A DNA stretch of 64,000 nucleotides from Betaproteobacteria bacterium (GCA_004293675.1 READ01000009.1:180715-244714); one strand, 5' to 3'. Counted from the stretch's first letter, positions 54,189 through 63,045 are shown. The notes: generated by a model from the letters alone, not told the origin. Numbers and translations: made by a program.

Positions 54189-55448
54189 ATGAACGCACGC
54201 CCCGAATTTTTTGTCTCTTCACTCGCTCAGGTTGATCCTGAAATTTTCGCCGTAGAGCAGCGCGAAAATCAGCGTCAAGAAGATCACATCGAATTGATCG
54301 CTTCCGAGAATTACACGAGCAAGGCCGTGATGCAAGCGCAAGGCTCGCAGCTCACGAATAAGTATGCTGAAGGCTACCCCGGCCGTCGCTACTACGGCGG
54401 CTGCGAATACGTTGACCAAGCCGAAGTGCTCGCCCTCGATCGCATCAAACAACTCTTCGGCGCGAAATTCGCCAACGTGCAACCGCACTCCGGCGCGCAA
54501 GCCAACACCGCTGTCTACTTCGTGCTGATGCAGCCGGGCGACGCCTTCCTCGGCTTGTCACTCGCCGAAGGCGGTCACTTAACGCACGGTATGGCGCTCA
54601 ACATGTCCGGCAAATGGTTCACGCCACATGCCTACGGTTTGACGGCCGCAGAAACGATTGACTACGACGCGATGCGCGCTAAAGCGCTCGAAGTCAAACC
54701 AAAGATGATCGTCGGCGGCGGCTCGGCCTATTCGCTCAAATGGGATTGGGCAAAGATGCGCGAAATCGCCGATGAAGTCGGCGCGAAATTGTGGGTCGAC
54801 ATGGCGCACTACGCCGGCCTGATCGCAGCGGGCGTGTACCCGAACCCGATGCCGCACGCGCACGTCGTCACCTCCACAACGCACAAAACCCTGCGCGGCC
54901 CACGCGGCGGCATCATCCTCACCAACGATGAAGACCTCGCGAAAAAACTAAACAGCGCCGTGTTCCCCGGCCTGCAAGGCGGCCCGCTCATGCACGTCAT
55001 CGCGGCGAAAGCAGTCGCCTTCGGCGAAGCGCTCAAACCGGAATTCAAGACCTATCAACAACAGGTATTGAAAAATGCCGATGTGCTCGCGAAGACATTG
55101 GTTGAACGCGGCCTGCGAATCGTCAGCGGCGGCACCGAATCACACCTGATGCTCGTCGATCTACGCGCCAAAAAAATCACCGGCAAAGACGCAGAAAACC
55201 TGCTGCACAAAGCGCACATGACCTGCAACAAAAACGCCATCCCCAACGATCCGGAAAAGCCGATGGTCACGTCCGGCATTCGTCTCGGCTCACCCGCGTT
55301 CACCACGCGCGGATTCAAAGAAGCGGAAGCGAAGATGGTGGGTAACTTTATTGCTGACGTGCTTGAAGCGCCGAATGATGAAGCGGTGATTGCGCGAGTG
55401 CGTGAGCAGGTGATTGCGCTTTGTTCGCGGTTTCCGGTTTATCGCTGA
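54189..55448 (+). CDS. glyA: Serine hydroxymethyltransferase
   Basis: GlyA converts serine and tetrahydrofolate to glycine and 5,10-methylene-THF. PLP-enzyme motifs are present: [50 protein letters not shown], the PLP lysine in [15 protein letters not shown] and the end ITSGIR-like [16 protein letters not shown]. Its 419-residue length is typical. AAGGAA sits 6 bases before the ATG at 54189 but only directly next to the ATG at 54183, so 54189 is preferred. Codon use is strongly biased, fitting a highly expressed gene. Confidence 0.97.
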   Translation: MNARPEFFVSSLAQVDPEIFAVEQRENQRQEDHIELIASENYTSKAVMQAQGSQLTNKYAEGYPGRRYYGGCEYVDQAEVLALDRIKQLFGAKFANVQPHSGAQANTAVYFVLMQPGDAFLGLSLAEGGHLTHGMALNMSGKWFTPHAYGLTAAETIDYDAMRAKALEVKPKMIVGGGSAYSLKWDWAKMREIADEVGAKLWVDMAHYAGLIAAGVYPNPMPHAHVVTSTTHKTLRGPRGGIILTNDEDLAKKLNSAVFPGLQGGPLMHVIAAKAVAFGEALKPEFKTYQQQVLKNADVLAKTLVERGLRIVSGGTESHLMLVDLRAKKITGKDAENLLHKAHMTCNKNAIPNDPEKPMVTSGIRLGSPAFTTRGFKEAEAKMVGNFIADVLEAPNDEAVIARVREQVIALCSRFPVYR

Positions 55449-55467
55449 CTCACCATGGCTTAGATTT

Positions 55468-55496
55468 TCCGTTCGTGGTGAGCTTGTCGAACCATG
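55468..55496 (-). repeat. Dispersed TTCGACAAGCTCACCACGAA repeat, single copy
   Basis: CCGTTCGTGGTGAGCTTGTC-type sequence just after glyA, inverted relative to the copy at 44425 and to the cluster at 19285. Confidence 0.8.
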
Positions 55497-55538
55497 AACG
55501 GAAACCGCCAATATTTCTTCTATACAAACAGATTCCAT

Positions 55539-56072
55539 ATGCACAAAACATTACGCCTTGCTCTGCTTACTTTGATCATTTCTGTCAGCACGGTCGCAAG
55601 CGCTAAGGATGGCGACAGCGCCGCGCAAGCTGCATTTAAAAAATTGCTTTCTCTAAATGGCGTCTGGAAGGGCGTTTTTTCGAACGGCCGCGAACATACT
55701 GTTACCTACCGCACGACAGCAGGCGGGACGGTTCTAGTCGAGACGTGGGCTCTGAGTCCGACACATGAATCTATGACGATCTATCACATGGATGGTACTC
55801 GTCTAATTGCAACGCACTACTGCCCACAAGGCAATCAGCCACGCCTGGAATACGTCGCCGCGAAAGATCCCAATCAGTTGGAGTTCAAGTTTTTTGACGG
55901 CAGCAATCTTGGCGTCTTAGATCGAACGCACCAACACGTCTTTCGAACAAAAATTCTTCCCGACGGAACCATCCGTCGCGGCGAGATTTATGTCGCCAAC
56001 GGACTCTCGATTGCGGAAGCCGACAAAATCAAAGACGAGGAAGTTGTGGTTTACTCACGTTTAAATAAGTGA
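55539..56072 (+). CDS. Small exported protein of unknown function
   Basis: A 177-residue protein with a signal peptide (KTLRLALLTLIISVSTVASA) and a mature part that looks all-beta: LLSLNGVWKGVFSNGREHTV, GGTVLVETWALSPTHESMTI YHMDG, LIATHYCPQGNQPRLEY and VFRTKILPDGTIRRG. The strand pattern and the repeated YHxDGxxLxxTHYC-like segment resemble lipocalin/DUF1579-type proteins. No ligand is known. The ATG at 55539 is chosen since the upstream part of the frame lies in the dispersed repeat. Confidence 0.72.
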   Translation: MHKTLRLALLTLIISVSTVASAKDGDSAAQAAFKKLLSLNGVWKGVFSNGREHTVTYRTTAGGTVLVETWALSPTHESMTIYHMDGTRLIATHYCPQGNQPRLEYVAAKDPNQLEFKFFDGSNLGVLDRTHQHVFRTKILPDGTIRRGEIYVANGLSIAEADKIKDEEVVVYSRLNK

Positions 56073-56156
56073 GCAAGATAGGGAGGATCGCGCGTCGCGA
56101 ATCCACCCTACGCATCGAAGTCTGTCACAACGATTTCGTGCAAAGAAATCAAGCGG

Positions 56157-56244
56157 TGTAGGGTGGGCACCCTGTGCCCACCATTGCCGCTCAAACACCT
56201 GAACCTTTTCGAAACGAAACGGTGGGCACGGGGTGCCCACCCTA
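56157..56244. repeat. GGTGGGCAC double-palindrome repeat, intact copy
   Basis: Two palindromes, GGTGGGCACCCTGTGCCCACC and GGTGGGCACGGGGTGCCCACC in essence, flank a 38-base spacer reading ATTGCCGCTCAAACACCTGA and onward. The second copy, split by the IS element, lies at 56723-56736 and 58138-58210 with the same spacer. Confidence 0.82.
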
Positions 56245-56319
56245 CGAAACTGAAGAAAAGCGCTTCACGTGCTGTTTGGTGAATGAAGCGTTAAAAGCGA
56301 ACTCTACGAGCTACGCAAT

Positions 56320-56706
56320 ATGGAACCAACGCGGATAACCGCAGCGAAACTCCTCAGCATCCAGTCCGAGCTGTCTGCCTTGGAGCCAATCTTTCATCAT
56401 CCCGAACTTGGCACGACGCGTGTTGCCTACGAAGGCATGACTGACGACGGATTTTGGGAGGTTGGCGCGTCGGGTCGCGGGTATAGCCGCGATTTTGTGA
56501 TTGAGACTTTGATTGATCGCTATTCAAGAGATTATGTTGAGGACTGGCAGGCGAGCGATTTCTACTGCCAGCAACTCGCTTCTGAACTGTACTTGCTTAC
56601 GTATACGCTCGCACAGGGGGAGCGCATCACGCGGCGTTCCACCATTTGGCGGCGTGACGCAGAAGCCTGGAAAATCGTCTATCACCAAGGCACCGTCGTC
56701 GCTTGA
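56320..56706 (+). CDS. DUF4440/SnoaL-like small protein
   Basis: A 128-residue cystatin-fold-like protein resembling DUF4440: helix LLSIQSELSALEPIFHHPEL, then MTDDGFWEVGASGRGYSRDF VIETL, and beta strands LYLLTYTLAQGERITRRSTI WRRDAEAWKIVYHQGT. The W-K-I-V-Y-H-Q-G ending is typical. No catalytic role is established. It lies between two copies of the GGTGGGCAC repeat. Confidence 0.78.
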   Translation: MEPTRITAAKLLSIQSELSALEPIFHHPELGTTRVAYEGMTDDGFWEVGASGRGYSRDFVIETLIDRYSRDYVEDWQASDFYCQQLASELYLLTYTLAQGERITRRSTIWRRDAEAWKIVYHQGTVVA

Positions 56707-56736
56707 TACGGCAAGATAACCTTGTAGGTTGGGCAC

Positions 56737-58127
56737 CAATCCACCGAACTTAAGCGCAAGTGAGGCTATCGATAGCAAAGGGAGGGATGACTTTTCTCGT
56801 GGTGAGATCGCGTCCTGGGGCGTGCTCGATGTGCTCGTTGCACAACCCGATGGGTGCTGCGCAAGAGCAGCGCCAACAGTTCGAAGAGCTCCGTGCCGGC
56901 CTCAGGCAGGCGCATGACCCATCGCGGCAGCCAGCGCGAAAGCGCCGCTGCAAGATAGGCGCGATTAGGGCGCTTGCCTGTAGCTTCGAATGCACCGATT
57001 TCGGCCACCGCGATGCACAGCAACGCCGCCACGTTATCGGCCAACACCTTCGCAGCCACATCGATCTCGAGGGCGTGCTGCGTAAGCCCGCTGACGCACT
57101 CCAGGTGTAATCGATGTTTGAGCCGCTTAAAGGCCTCCTCAATGCGCCATCTCTGATGATAGAGCGCAGCAAAGCACTCCGCAGACGCAGTCTCGCGCGC
57201 CACGTTGGTCATGAGCACCCGAATCTGGCCGTTGGGGCTGATTTGGCGAATCAGGCGAACCGTGGGCGCATCGGCGCTCACGCCCCAGCGCTTGGCATCA
57301 GCCGCGCGTGGTTTGCCAAGATCGACGAGCGACTCGTTTGAGTTGGAGCGCACAAACGCGCGAACCGCCGCAAAGCCCATCGCATCACAGCGCATCACGA
57401 ACCGAATGCCCCGCGCGTTAAGTGCGTTGACTAACCAATTGGCTGGGTAGCCACGATCAAGCACCAACACGTCGTTAGATTTCAAAGCATCCAGAGCCCG
57501 CATGAGCTGCGCGCGCTCCGAGTCGGCGTAGGAGGAGAGCTCAGCGTGCAACAACAACTCCGCGCCGGGCAGAAACGGCGCAAACAAACGGCTGTCGGCT
57601 GCCATCGAAGCGCGCGTGGTGTGGCAGCGTCGACGCGCGGGCGAGAGCACCGAGCCGTCGCCAGCGACCACACGCAGACCACACCAACGCGGCACCAAGC
57701 CAGCCGTATCGGCCTGCGCGATCAACTCGGTATTGAGCCGCTGGAGCGCTGGAAGATGCAGTTGTTGGCGAGCTTTGGCAAAGCCGCGATCCGAGAGCAC
57801 GCGCAGCGGCAAGTGTGAGCCCGACAGCGACGCGTAGAAGTCATCAATGAGCTGTTGTTGCGGTCGCTGGTTGGCTGAGAGCAGCGCTGCAATCAAGGCG
57901 GGAAGCGGCAATTTACGTCGCCGCGTAAACGCATGTGGGGCATCGGGCGCGCGCGCGAGCGCGGCAAACTCAGGGCTGTGAATTTGCTCGGAGAGCCGAG
58001 CGAGAATTAACTGTACATTATCACAGTATTTAGGCGGACATGGTGAACCGCCTGCGTGGTCATGTGGAAAATTTCCGTTTTAATTCAATAACTTACATTC
58101 TACTTCAAGCTTAAGTTCGGTGGATTG
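56737..58127 (-). mobile_element. IS4-family insertion sequence, 1,391 bp, with 10-bp target duplication
   Basis: The terminal inverted repeats are perfect over 19 bases: CAATCCACCGAACTTAAGC at 56737-56755 and its complement at 58109-58127. They are flanked by a direct 10-bp duplication GGTTGGGCAC (56727-56736 and 58128-58137). The element encodes one transposase on the minus strand. It is inserted inside a second copy of the GGTGGGCAC repeat. Length, ends and duplication size fit IS4-type elements. Confidence 0.93.
56766..57911 (-). CDS. IS4-type transposase
   Basis: A DDE transposase of at least 381 residues. Catalytic positions: D in VVAGDGSVLSP, D in VLVLDRGYPANWLV, and E in the Y-x2-R-x3-E-x6-K region RWRIEEAFKRLKH. 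The frame continues upstream to about 58079 with transposase-like residues (VQLILARLSEQIHSPEFAAL) but has no ATG, GTG or TTG before 57911; a different frame starts with ATG ACC ACG and reads MTTQAVHHVRLNTV. This suggests a small frameshift has removed the true N-terminus, so activity is doubtful. Confidence 0.85.
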   Translation of the reverse strand: MPLPALIAALLSANQRPQQQLIDDFYASLSGSHLPLRVLSDRGFAKARQQLHLPALQRLNTELIAQADTAGLVPRWCGLRVVAGDGSVLSPARRRCHTTRASMAADSRLFAPFLPGAELLLHAELSSYADSERAQLMRALDALKSNDVLVLDRGYPANWLVNALNARGIRFVMRCDAMGFAAVRAFVRSNSNESLVDLGKPRAADAKRWGVSADAPTVRLIRQISPNGQIRVLMTNVARETASAECFAALYHQRWRIEEAFKRLKHRLHLECVSGLTQHALEIDVAAKVLADNVAALLCIAVAEIGAFEATGKRPNRAYLAAALSRWLPRWVMRLPEAGTELFELLALLLRSTHRVVQRAHRARPRTRSHHEKSHPSLCYR

Positions 58128-58137
58128 GGTTGGGCAC

Positions 58138-58210
58138 CCCGTGCCGACCATTACCGCTTAAACACCTGAACTCTTTCGAAAACGAAACGGTGGGCACAGG
58201 GTGCCCACCC
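58138..58210. repeat. GGTGGGCAC double-palindrome repeat, remainder of the copy split by the IS
   Basis: Following the target duplication this stretch reads CCCGTGCCGACCATTACCGC and ends with a GGTGGGCACAGGGTGCCCACC palindrome, matching the intact copy at 56157 with few changes. Joined to 56723-56736 it restores a full unit. Confidence 0.8.
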
Positions 58211-58292
58211 TTGTATCTTTAAGGTTGTAGCAATAGCGCCTGCTACTCGAGACGAGTCTAGCGTGAGCACACCCTTTGCACGCAACCGCCTT

Positions 58293-58316
58293 GGCGGAAC
58301 CTCTTCGAGTTCCGCC
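58293..58316. repeat. Small REP-like palindrome GGCGGAAC...GTTCCGCC
   Basis: An 8-bp stem with an 8-base loop, upstream of the second higBA pair. Confidence 0.6.
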
Positions 58317-58326
58317 CTACGTAAAC

Positions 58327-58361
58327 TTGTAAACTGTATACCGTAGCGTTACAATACACGG
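58327..58361 (+). promoter_or_regulatory. Promoter of the second higBA pair, apparently leaderless
   Basis: TTGTAA (58327-58332), a 17-base spacer and TACAAT (58350-58355) make a good sigma-70 promoter. Only 6 bases then separate the -10 box from the toxin ATG, so transcription should start at or next to the ATG. TGTAT and ATACA around the -10 box form a possible operator dyad. Confidence 0.65.
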
Positions 58362-58643
58362 ATGGCAATTAAGTCGTTCATCCATAAAGGGCTAGAAAAC
58401 TTCTTCCTGAAAGGATCGAAAGCAGGCATTCAGCCCCACCATGCTGACAGATTGAGCCGCCAACTCGCGCAACTCAACCGTGCGACAAATCCGTCTGATA
58501 TGAACGTCGCCGGTTGGCGCTTGCATTCGCTGGGTGGAAAGTTGGCGGGCCATCACTCTGTTTGGGTGAACGGAAACTATCGAATGACGTTTAAATTTGA
58601 AGGCGGTGACGCAATCTTGATCGATTATCAGGACTATCACTAG
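58362..58643 (+). CDS. higB: HigB/RelE-type toxin (second toxin-antitoxin pair)
   Basis: A 93-residue toxin of the RelE/HigB host-killer family: IKSFIHKGLENFFLKGSKAG at the start, DMNVAGWRLHSLGGKLAGHHSVWV in the middle and a C-terminal NYRMTFKFEGGDAILIDYQDYH with the typical Y-R-x-x-F and D-Y-Q/H-D-Y-H ending. It should cleave ribosome-bound mRNA. No Shine-Dalgarno is present, consistent with a leaderless message. The antitoxin gene follows after 20 bases. Confidence 0.93.
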   Translation: MAIKSFIHKGLENFFLKGSKAGIQPHHADRLSRQLAQLNRATNPSDMNVAGWRLHSLGGKLAGHHSVWVNGNYRMTFKFEGGDAILIDYQDYH

Positions 58644-58663
58644 CGAGATAACGGGCAAAAATC

Positions 58664-58975
58664 ATGCTGCGACAACACAATCCCTCTCACCCCGGCGCAA
58701 CGCTGCGCGAAGACGTTTTGCCTGCGCTTGGTTTGTCTGTGACCGAGGCTGCTTCGCAACTCGGTGTGACGCGCCCAGCGCTCTCGCGCGTGCTCAATGA
58801 ACACGCCGCAATATCTCCGGAAATGGCGCGCCGTATCGAAGCCTGGCTCGGTGTTGATCGTGGCGGCCGCGCGGAGGTGTGGCTCGGTATGCAACTTGAT
58901 TACGATCTTTGGCATGCGCGCAAACGCCCAGCGCCGAAGGTCAAGCGTGCGCCGACCGCGCTTGCCGTCGCGTAG
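58664..58975 (+). CDS. higA: HigA-type antitoxin (second pair)
   Basis: A 103-residue antitoxin with the classical HigA start (NPSHPGATLREDVLPALGLS) and an XRE helix-turn-helix (TEAASQLGVTRPALSRVLNE, AISPEMARRIEAWLG). It neutralises the toxin encoded just upstream and probably represses the operon through the dyad at the promoter. The C-terminal tail is basic and Ala/Pro-rich. Confidence 0.94.
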   Translation: MLRQHNPSHPGATLREDVLPALGLSVTEAASQLGVTRPALSRVLNEHAAISPEMARRIEAWLGVDRGGRAEVWLGMQLDYDLWHARKRPAPKVKRAPTALAVA

Positions 58976-59090
58976 CGCGAACGCGAATAGGTTTGTTTAA
59001 TGAGCATCGCTCCACGTTAAGCTGCTACAGCAGACGCCTAGCTAATATTGCTTTGAACGTAAGGGTCGCAGGCGATGCAGGCCTCAACAA

Positions 59091-59786
59091 TCACCCAATC
59101 GTCCGCCCAAAAAAGCGAAGCGTGCGATCCCAAGCGATCTGCGCCCATGCGGCGTCGTATTGCGTTACTTCGATGCGGCGCGGGCCTTGCGCGGTTTCGT
59201 TCGCAAACGCGTGATAGGCGAGGTAGCGATGTCCTTCGTAAGCGACTCCGGCCGCCGCGAGTTTCTTTTCTAAGTCATCCACTGTTGCGATGGGAAACAC
59301 GGCATCTTGCGTCGCCCAGTGGGCCATCATTGGCGCTTTGATTTTGCTGGCGTCGACATAATCGAGCGGCGGAAAACCGTACCAAGGCACTGCTGCGTCG
59401 AGCTCGGGCACCATGGTCGACGCGAGTATCGTCAATGCGCCGCCCATGCAATAGCCCGTGACGGCAACTTTCGATGAACCGCTTGCTTTCAAATGCTGCA
59501 CTGCGCCGCGCACGTCTTGCGAAGCCGCATCGGCGAAATCGAGTGCACCCATCAAATGGCTCGCTTCTTCCGCTTCGATCGTTGATTTGCCGCGATAGAG
59601 ATCGGGCACCAGAGCGCGACAACCCGCGAGTGCAAGCCGATCCGCAACGCCACGAATCTGGTCGTTTAAGCCCCACCATTCCTGAATCACGACTACGCCC
59701 GGCGCATTCGGGTTGCCCGCAGGCTCAGCAAGATAGCCATTGAGCGTTGTTCCGTCGACGCGTTTGAATGCCACTGAATTGCCCAT
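59091..59786 (-). CDS. Dienelactone hydrolase family protein
   Basis: A 231-residue alpha/beta hydrolase of the dienelactone hydrolase family. The family triad is Cys-Asp-His: the nucleophile is Cys in VAVTGYCMGGALTIL (G-x-C-x-G-G); Asp lies in WATQDAVFP and His in YLAYHAFANE. GVVVIQEWWGLNDQIRGVAD is a further family block. The substrate is unknown. AAGGAG stands 8 bases before the ATG at 59786. It is divergent from the SDR gene. Confidence 0.94.
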   Translation of the reverse strand: MGNSVAFKRVDGTTLNGYLAEPAGNPNAPGVVVIQEWWGLNDQIRGVADRLALAGCRALVPDLYRGKSTIEAEEASHLMGALDFADAASQDVRGAVQHLKASGSSKVAVTGYCMGGALTILASTMVPELDAAVPWYGFPPLDYVDASKIKAPMMAHWATQDAVFPIATVDDLEKKLAAAGVAYEGHRYLAYHAFANETAQGPRRIEVTQYDAAWAQIAWDRTLRFFGRTIG

Positions 59787-59939
59787 GTTTGATCTCCTTA
59801 AAGTCACAAAATTCATGTGATACCAAGCGTATCACTCGTGCAAACCGGCTTCACGACGTTGCGCTTTGCACTGTCGCAGGCACAACAGAAAGTCTGGATT
59901 CAACGACAATTAACACCTCTGTCGAAAACCTTGAAGCAC

Positions 59940-60698
59940 ATGAACCTTGAACTGAACGGAAAGAACGTGATCATCACCGGCGGCTCCAAAGGCATCGGGC
60001 GTTGCATCGCGCTCGCCTTCGCCGACGAAGGCGCAAACGTAGCGATTTGTGCCCGTGGGGCAGAGGCACTCGCTCGCACAAAGGACGAGGTTGCCGCGCG
60101 CGGCGTGAAATGTTTCGCGCAGTCGTGTGACGTTGGCGATGCGTCGTCGCTCGCTGTGTTTCTCGATGCGGCAAATACGTCACTCGGCGGCGTCGATGTG
60201 CTTGTCAACAATCCGTCGGGCTTTGGTGTGAGCGACGACGAAGCAGGTTGGAAAGTGGGATTCGATGTGGACATGATGGCGGCGGTCCGCGCTACGCAAC
60301 GGGTAACGCCGTGGATTGCAGCGCGCGGCGGCGGTGCGATCATTCACATCTCGTCAATCAGCGGGATGGAAGGCACCACACGAGCGATTCCTTATGCTGC
60401 GATGAAAGCGGCCATGATTTCGCATTCGAAATCGATGGCGCTCACGCTCGCGCCGAAAGACATTCGCGTCAACTGTGTGTCGCCCGGGTCGGTGGAGTTT
60501 CCTGGCGGCCTGTGGGAAGCGCGTAAGCTGGCCAATGATCCAGGCTACGAAGCGGTTCGCAATGGCATCCCGTTCAAACGCTTGGGTCGGCCGGAAGAAA
60601 TTGCCGCGGTGGTTGTGTTTCTGGCATCGTCGCAGGCGAGCTGGCTGACGGGTGCAAACATTCCCGTGGATGGTGGGCAGCATCCTGGAAATCTGTAG
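59940..60698 (+). CDS. Short-chain dehydrogenase/reductase
   Basis: A 252-residue SDR. The nucleotide-binding motif is TGGSKGIGRCIALAFA, the N-N-x-G-like position is VNNPSG, the catalytic Ser lies in HISSISG and the Y-x3-K pair in PYAAMKAAM. The ending LTGANIPVDGGQHPGNL is typical of FabG-like and related enzymes. The cofactor and substrate are not clear from sequence. The ATG at 59940 gives the normal SDR start; the frame extends upstream without SDR features. Confidence 0.94.
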   Translation: MNLELNGKNVIITGGSKGIGRCIALAFADEGANVAICARGAEALARTKDEVAARGVKCFAQSCDVGDASSLAVFLDAANTSLGGVDVLVNNPSGFGVSDDEAGWKVGFDVDMMAAVRATQRVTPWIAARGGGAIIHISSISGMEGTTRAIPYAAMKAAMISHSKSMALTLAPKDIRVNCVSPGSVEFPGGLWEARKLANDPGYEAVRNGIPFKRLGRPEEIAAVVVFLASSQASWLTGANIPVDGGQHPGNL

Positions 60699-61050
60699 TT
60701 GCCTACGTTGTGACCCGCAACGCCGAGCTACATTGGCGTCGGCGCGCATGCCATACGTCCAATCGTCTAGGACTATTTCGCTTAGCCACTGCGTCGTATA
60801 AAAGCCGTTCGCCCTGAGCTTTTCGAAGGGTTGGCGGCGCACTATCAACCCTTCGACAAGCTCAGGGCGAACGGTGCGGGTATTCTTCTCTGAATCGAGC
60901 CGTACTGCCTCACGACCCGTCGGGCAAGCAACTACACCTCGGCGCGGTTTCTGTTCACGCGTAGTGGCTGAGCAGCACCCGGCGACTAAAATTCAATTTC
61001 TTTATCCGACTCAGTTTGGCGCCGCCTTTGTCGGTCTGCCGAGCCACACT
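60699..61050. other. Intergenic region before gltX
   Basis: It contains the REP-like inverted pair at 60805-60874; otherwise no gene. The frame of gltX extends into it, to 60874, but without gltX-like residues. Confidence 0.55.
60805..60874. repeat. Inverted pair of CCGTTCGCCCTGAGC...CGAAGGG repeats
   Basis: CCGTTCGCCCTGAGCTTTTC-GAAGGGTT (60805-60832) faces its near-perfect complement (60847-60874; one mismatch), separated by 14 bases. This is a well-known class of dispersed palindromic repeat; a degenerate half-copy is seen near 62878. Confidence 0.82.
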
Positions 61051-62469
61051 ATGACCCCATCCGTTATCCGTACTCGCTTTGCACCGTCGCCCACGGGCAC
61101 GCTGCATCTGGGCAATATTCGAACCGCATTGTTTGCGTGGGCGTTTGCTCGTCATCACAAAGGCCAATTTGTTTTGCGTATCGAAGACACGGATTTAGAG
61201 CGTTCGTCGGATGCCAGCGCAGACGGGATTTTGCGCGACATGAAATGGCTGGGGCTTGATATCGATGAAGGCCCGTTTTTTCAAATGCAGCGCATGGATC
61301 GCTACCGCGAAGTGGTCGCGCAGATGCTTGCCGATGGTCGGGCGTATCACTGCTACATGAGCGTGGAGGAGCTTGATGCGCTCCGCGACAAACAAAAAGC
61401 GAACAACGAAAAACCGCGCTACGACGGACGCTGGCGGCCGGAAAACGTCGCCAAACTCGGGCTCAAAATTCCTGCGGGCGTTGATCCGGTGGTTAGATTC
61501 CGCAACCCCGATGCGGGCGTGGTGGCGTGGGACGACGCGGTCAAAGGCCGCATTGAAATCGCCAACACCGAGCTTGATGATTTGGTCATCGCCCGACCCG
61601 CGCCAGTGGGGCAGGTGGGTGTGCCGACGTATAACTTTTGCGTGGTGGTGGACGACATCGATATGCAGATTTCGCACGTGATCCGTGGTGATGGCCATGT
61701 GATGAACACACCGCGACAAATCAACATCTTTCGCGCATTGGGCGTGGAGCCACCGGTGTTTGGCCACACGCCGACGGTGCTCGGCAACGATGGTGAAAAG
61801 CTCTCAAAGCGGCATGGCGCAACGGGCTTGAACGAATACGCGGCGAACGGTTTTCTGCCAGAGGCGGTGATCAACGGTTTGGCGCGGCTCGGCTGGTCGC
61901 ACGGCAACGACGAGATTTTTTCTCCGCAGCAGTTGGTTGAGTGGTTTAACTTGGAGTCACTTACCCCGTCGCCGGCGCGCTTTGATGCCGAGAAATTTGA
62001 ATGGTTAAACGGTGAGCATATTAAGCGGCTGCCGGTTGAAACCTTAGCGCAGCGCTTGGAGCCGTTTTTGCTGGCCGCCGGATACGCGATGAATAACGTA
62101 AATCCTAGCGCGCTCGCAGTCGCAGAATTGCTTCGCGAACGCGCGCCAACGCTCAAGAAAATGGCCGAGATGGCCGCCTATTGCTACGTGCCGCCCACGA
62201 TTGATGCTGCGCTTCTGACGCAACATCTCAACGACGTCAATCGCGGCGCGCTGCAATGGATCAAGGGCGAGCTGGCGAGCGTTGAATGGAGCAAACCCGC
62301 GATTGCTGCTGTGCTCAAAGACGCGCAAGGCAAATTCAATGTCAAGACACCGCAGGTCATGATGCCGCTTCGGGTGCTGCTGACGGGTAGCGCGCAGGCG
62401 CCTGCCGTTGATGCGTTGCTGCTCACGCTTGGGCGTGAGGCTTCGTTGGCGCGGATTGCCGTCGGCTGA
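61051..62469 (+). CDS. gltX: Glutamyl-tRNA synthetase
   Basis: GltX charges tRNA-Glu with glutamate. Class I motifs: HIGH-like HLGN in FAPSPTGTLHLGNIRTALFA, and KMSKS-like KLSKR in NDGEKLSKRHGATGL. Other blocks are FVLRIEDTDLERS, VTYNFCVVVDD-like PTYNFCVVVDDIDMQISHVI and GDGHVMNTPRQ. At 472 residues it has normal length with the usual C-terminal anticodon-binding domain. The ATG at 61051 starts the standard protein. Confidence 0.97.
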   Translation: MTPSVIRTRFAPSPTGTLHLGNIRTALFAWAFARHHKGQFVLRIEDTDLERSSDASADGILRDMKWLGLDIDEGPFFQMQRMDRYREVVAQMLADGRAYHCYMSVEELDALRDKQKANNEKPRYDGRWRPENVAKLGLKIPAGVDPVVRFRNPDAGVVAWDDAVKGRIEIANTELDDLVIARPAPVGQVGVPTYNFCVVVDDIDMQISHVIRGDGHVMNTPRQINIFRALGVEPPVFGHTPTVLGNDGEKLSKRHGATGLNEYAANGFLPEAVINGLARLGWSHGNDEIFSPQQLVEWFNLESLTPSPARFDAEKFEWLNGEHIKRLPVETLAQRLEPFLLAAGYAMNNVNPSALAVAELLRERAPTLKKMAEMAAYCYVPPTIDAALLTQHLNDVNRGALQWIKGELASVEWSKPAIAAVLKDAQGKFNVKTPQVMMPLRVLLTGSAQAPAVDALLLTLGREASLARIAVG

Positions 62470-62569
62470 GATCGCGTGATTGTTTGGTTGTCTTGATTAG
62501 CAAGACGCATTAGGCAAAGGTCGGTGTCGCTCATTTATCCCTAAAACCACCGGAATCAGCCCTTGAAGG

Positions 62570-62745
62570 TCTTTTCTTTGACGCAGATGAGCGCTGATTT
62601 GACGCGGATGGCCGCAGATTCCCGTGAGAGGGCCCCGCCAGAAATTCACGGATACACGTTGATTTTTGGCCGCAGCTCCACCGCGGCGGGTGCAAAAAAT
62701 CTGCGTCGATCTGCGTTGAGTCCGCGCTAATCTGCGTCAAGAAAA
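62570..62745. repeat. Imperfect inverted repeat with GACGCAGAT/ATCTGCGTC units
   Basis: The left arm (about 62576-62620) carries TTTGACGCAGATGAGCGCTG and GACGCGGATGGCCGCAGATT; the right arm (about 62698-62742) carries AATCTGCGTCGATCTGCGTT and CGCGCTAATCTGCGTCAAG. They face each other around a 75-base centre. This belongs to a common class of dispersed non-coding repeats. Confidence 0.7.
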
Positions 62746-63007
62746 CAGTCTTCACGCCTCCAGCTTTGGTAGCTTGAAGTGCTTGAGCTTAGTTCCAACG
62801 TGTTCCCGGAGCCAAAGTGCCAGCCAAGTTGAGTTCTGTGGCTTCGCCTGACCGCCCCTTGCCGTGAGCCCTAGCGTGTCGAAGGGTTGGTTGCACACCG
62901 CCAAGGCTTCGATGAGCTCTCAAGAAACAGCTTTTTAGTTGCTCAAAATCAATGCCTTACGTGATGCCTTTCGCACGAAATACCCTAGGCGTAACGCGCC
63001 AAACAGT

Positions 63008-63045
63008 TCCCTCCCCCCGGGGGGAGGGTTGGGGAGAGGGTCTTC
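63008..63045. repeat. GC-rich dispersed palindromic repeat, single copy
   Basis: CCCTCCCCCCGGGGGGAGGG followed by TTGGGGAGAGGGTCTTC; the same family as 27200 and, with the same extension, 51245. Confidence 0.72.
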
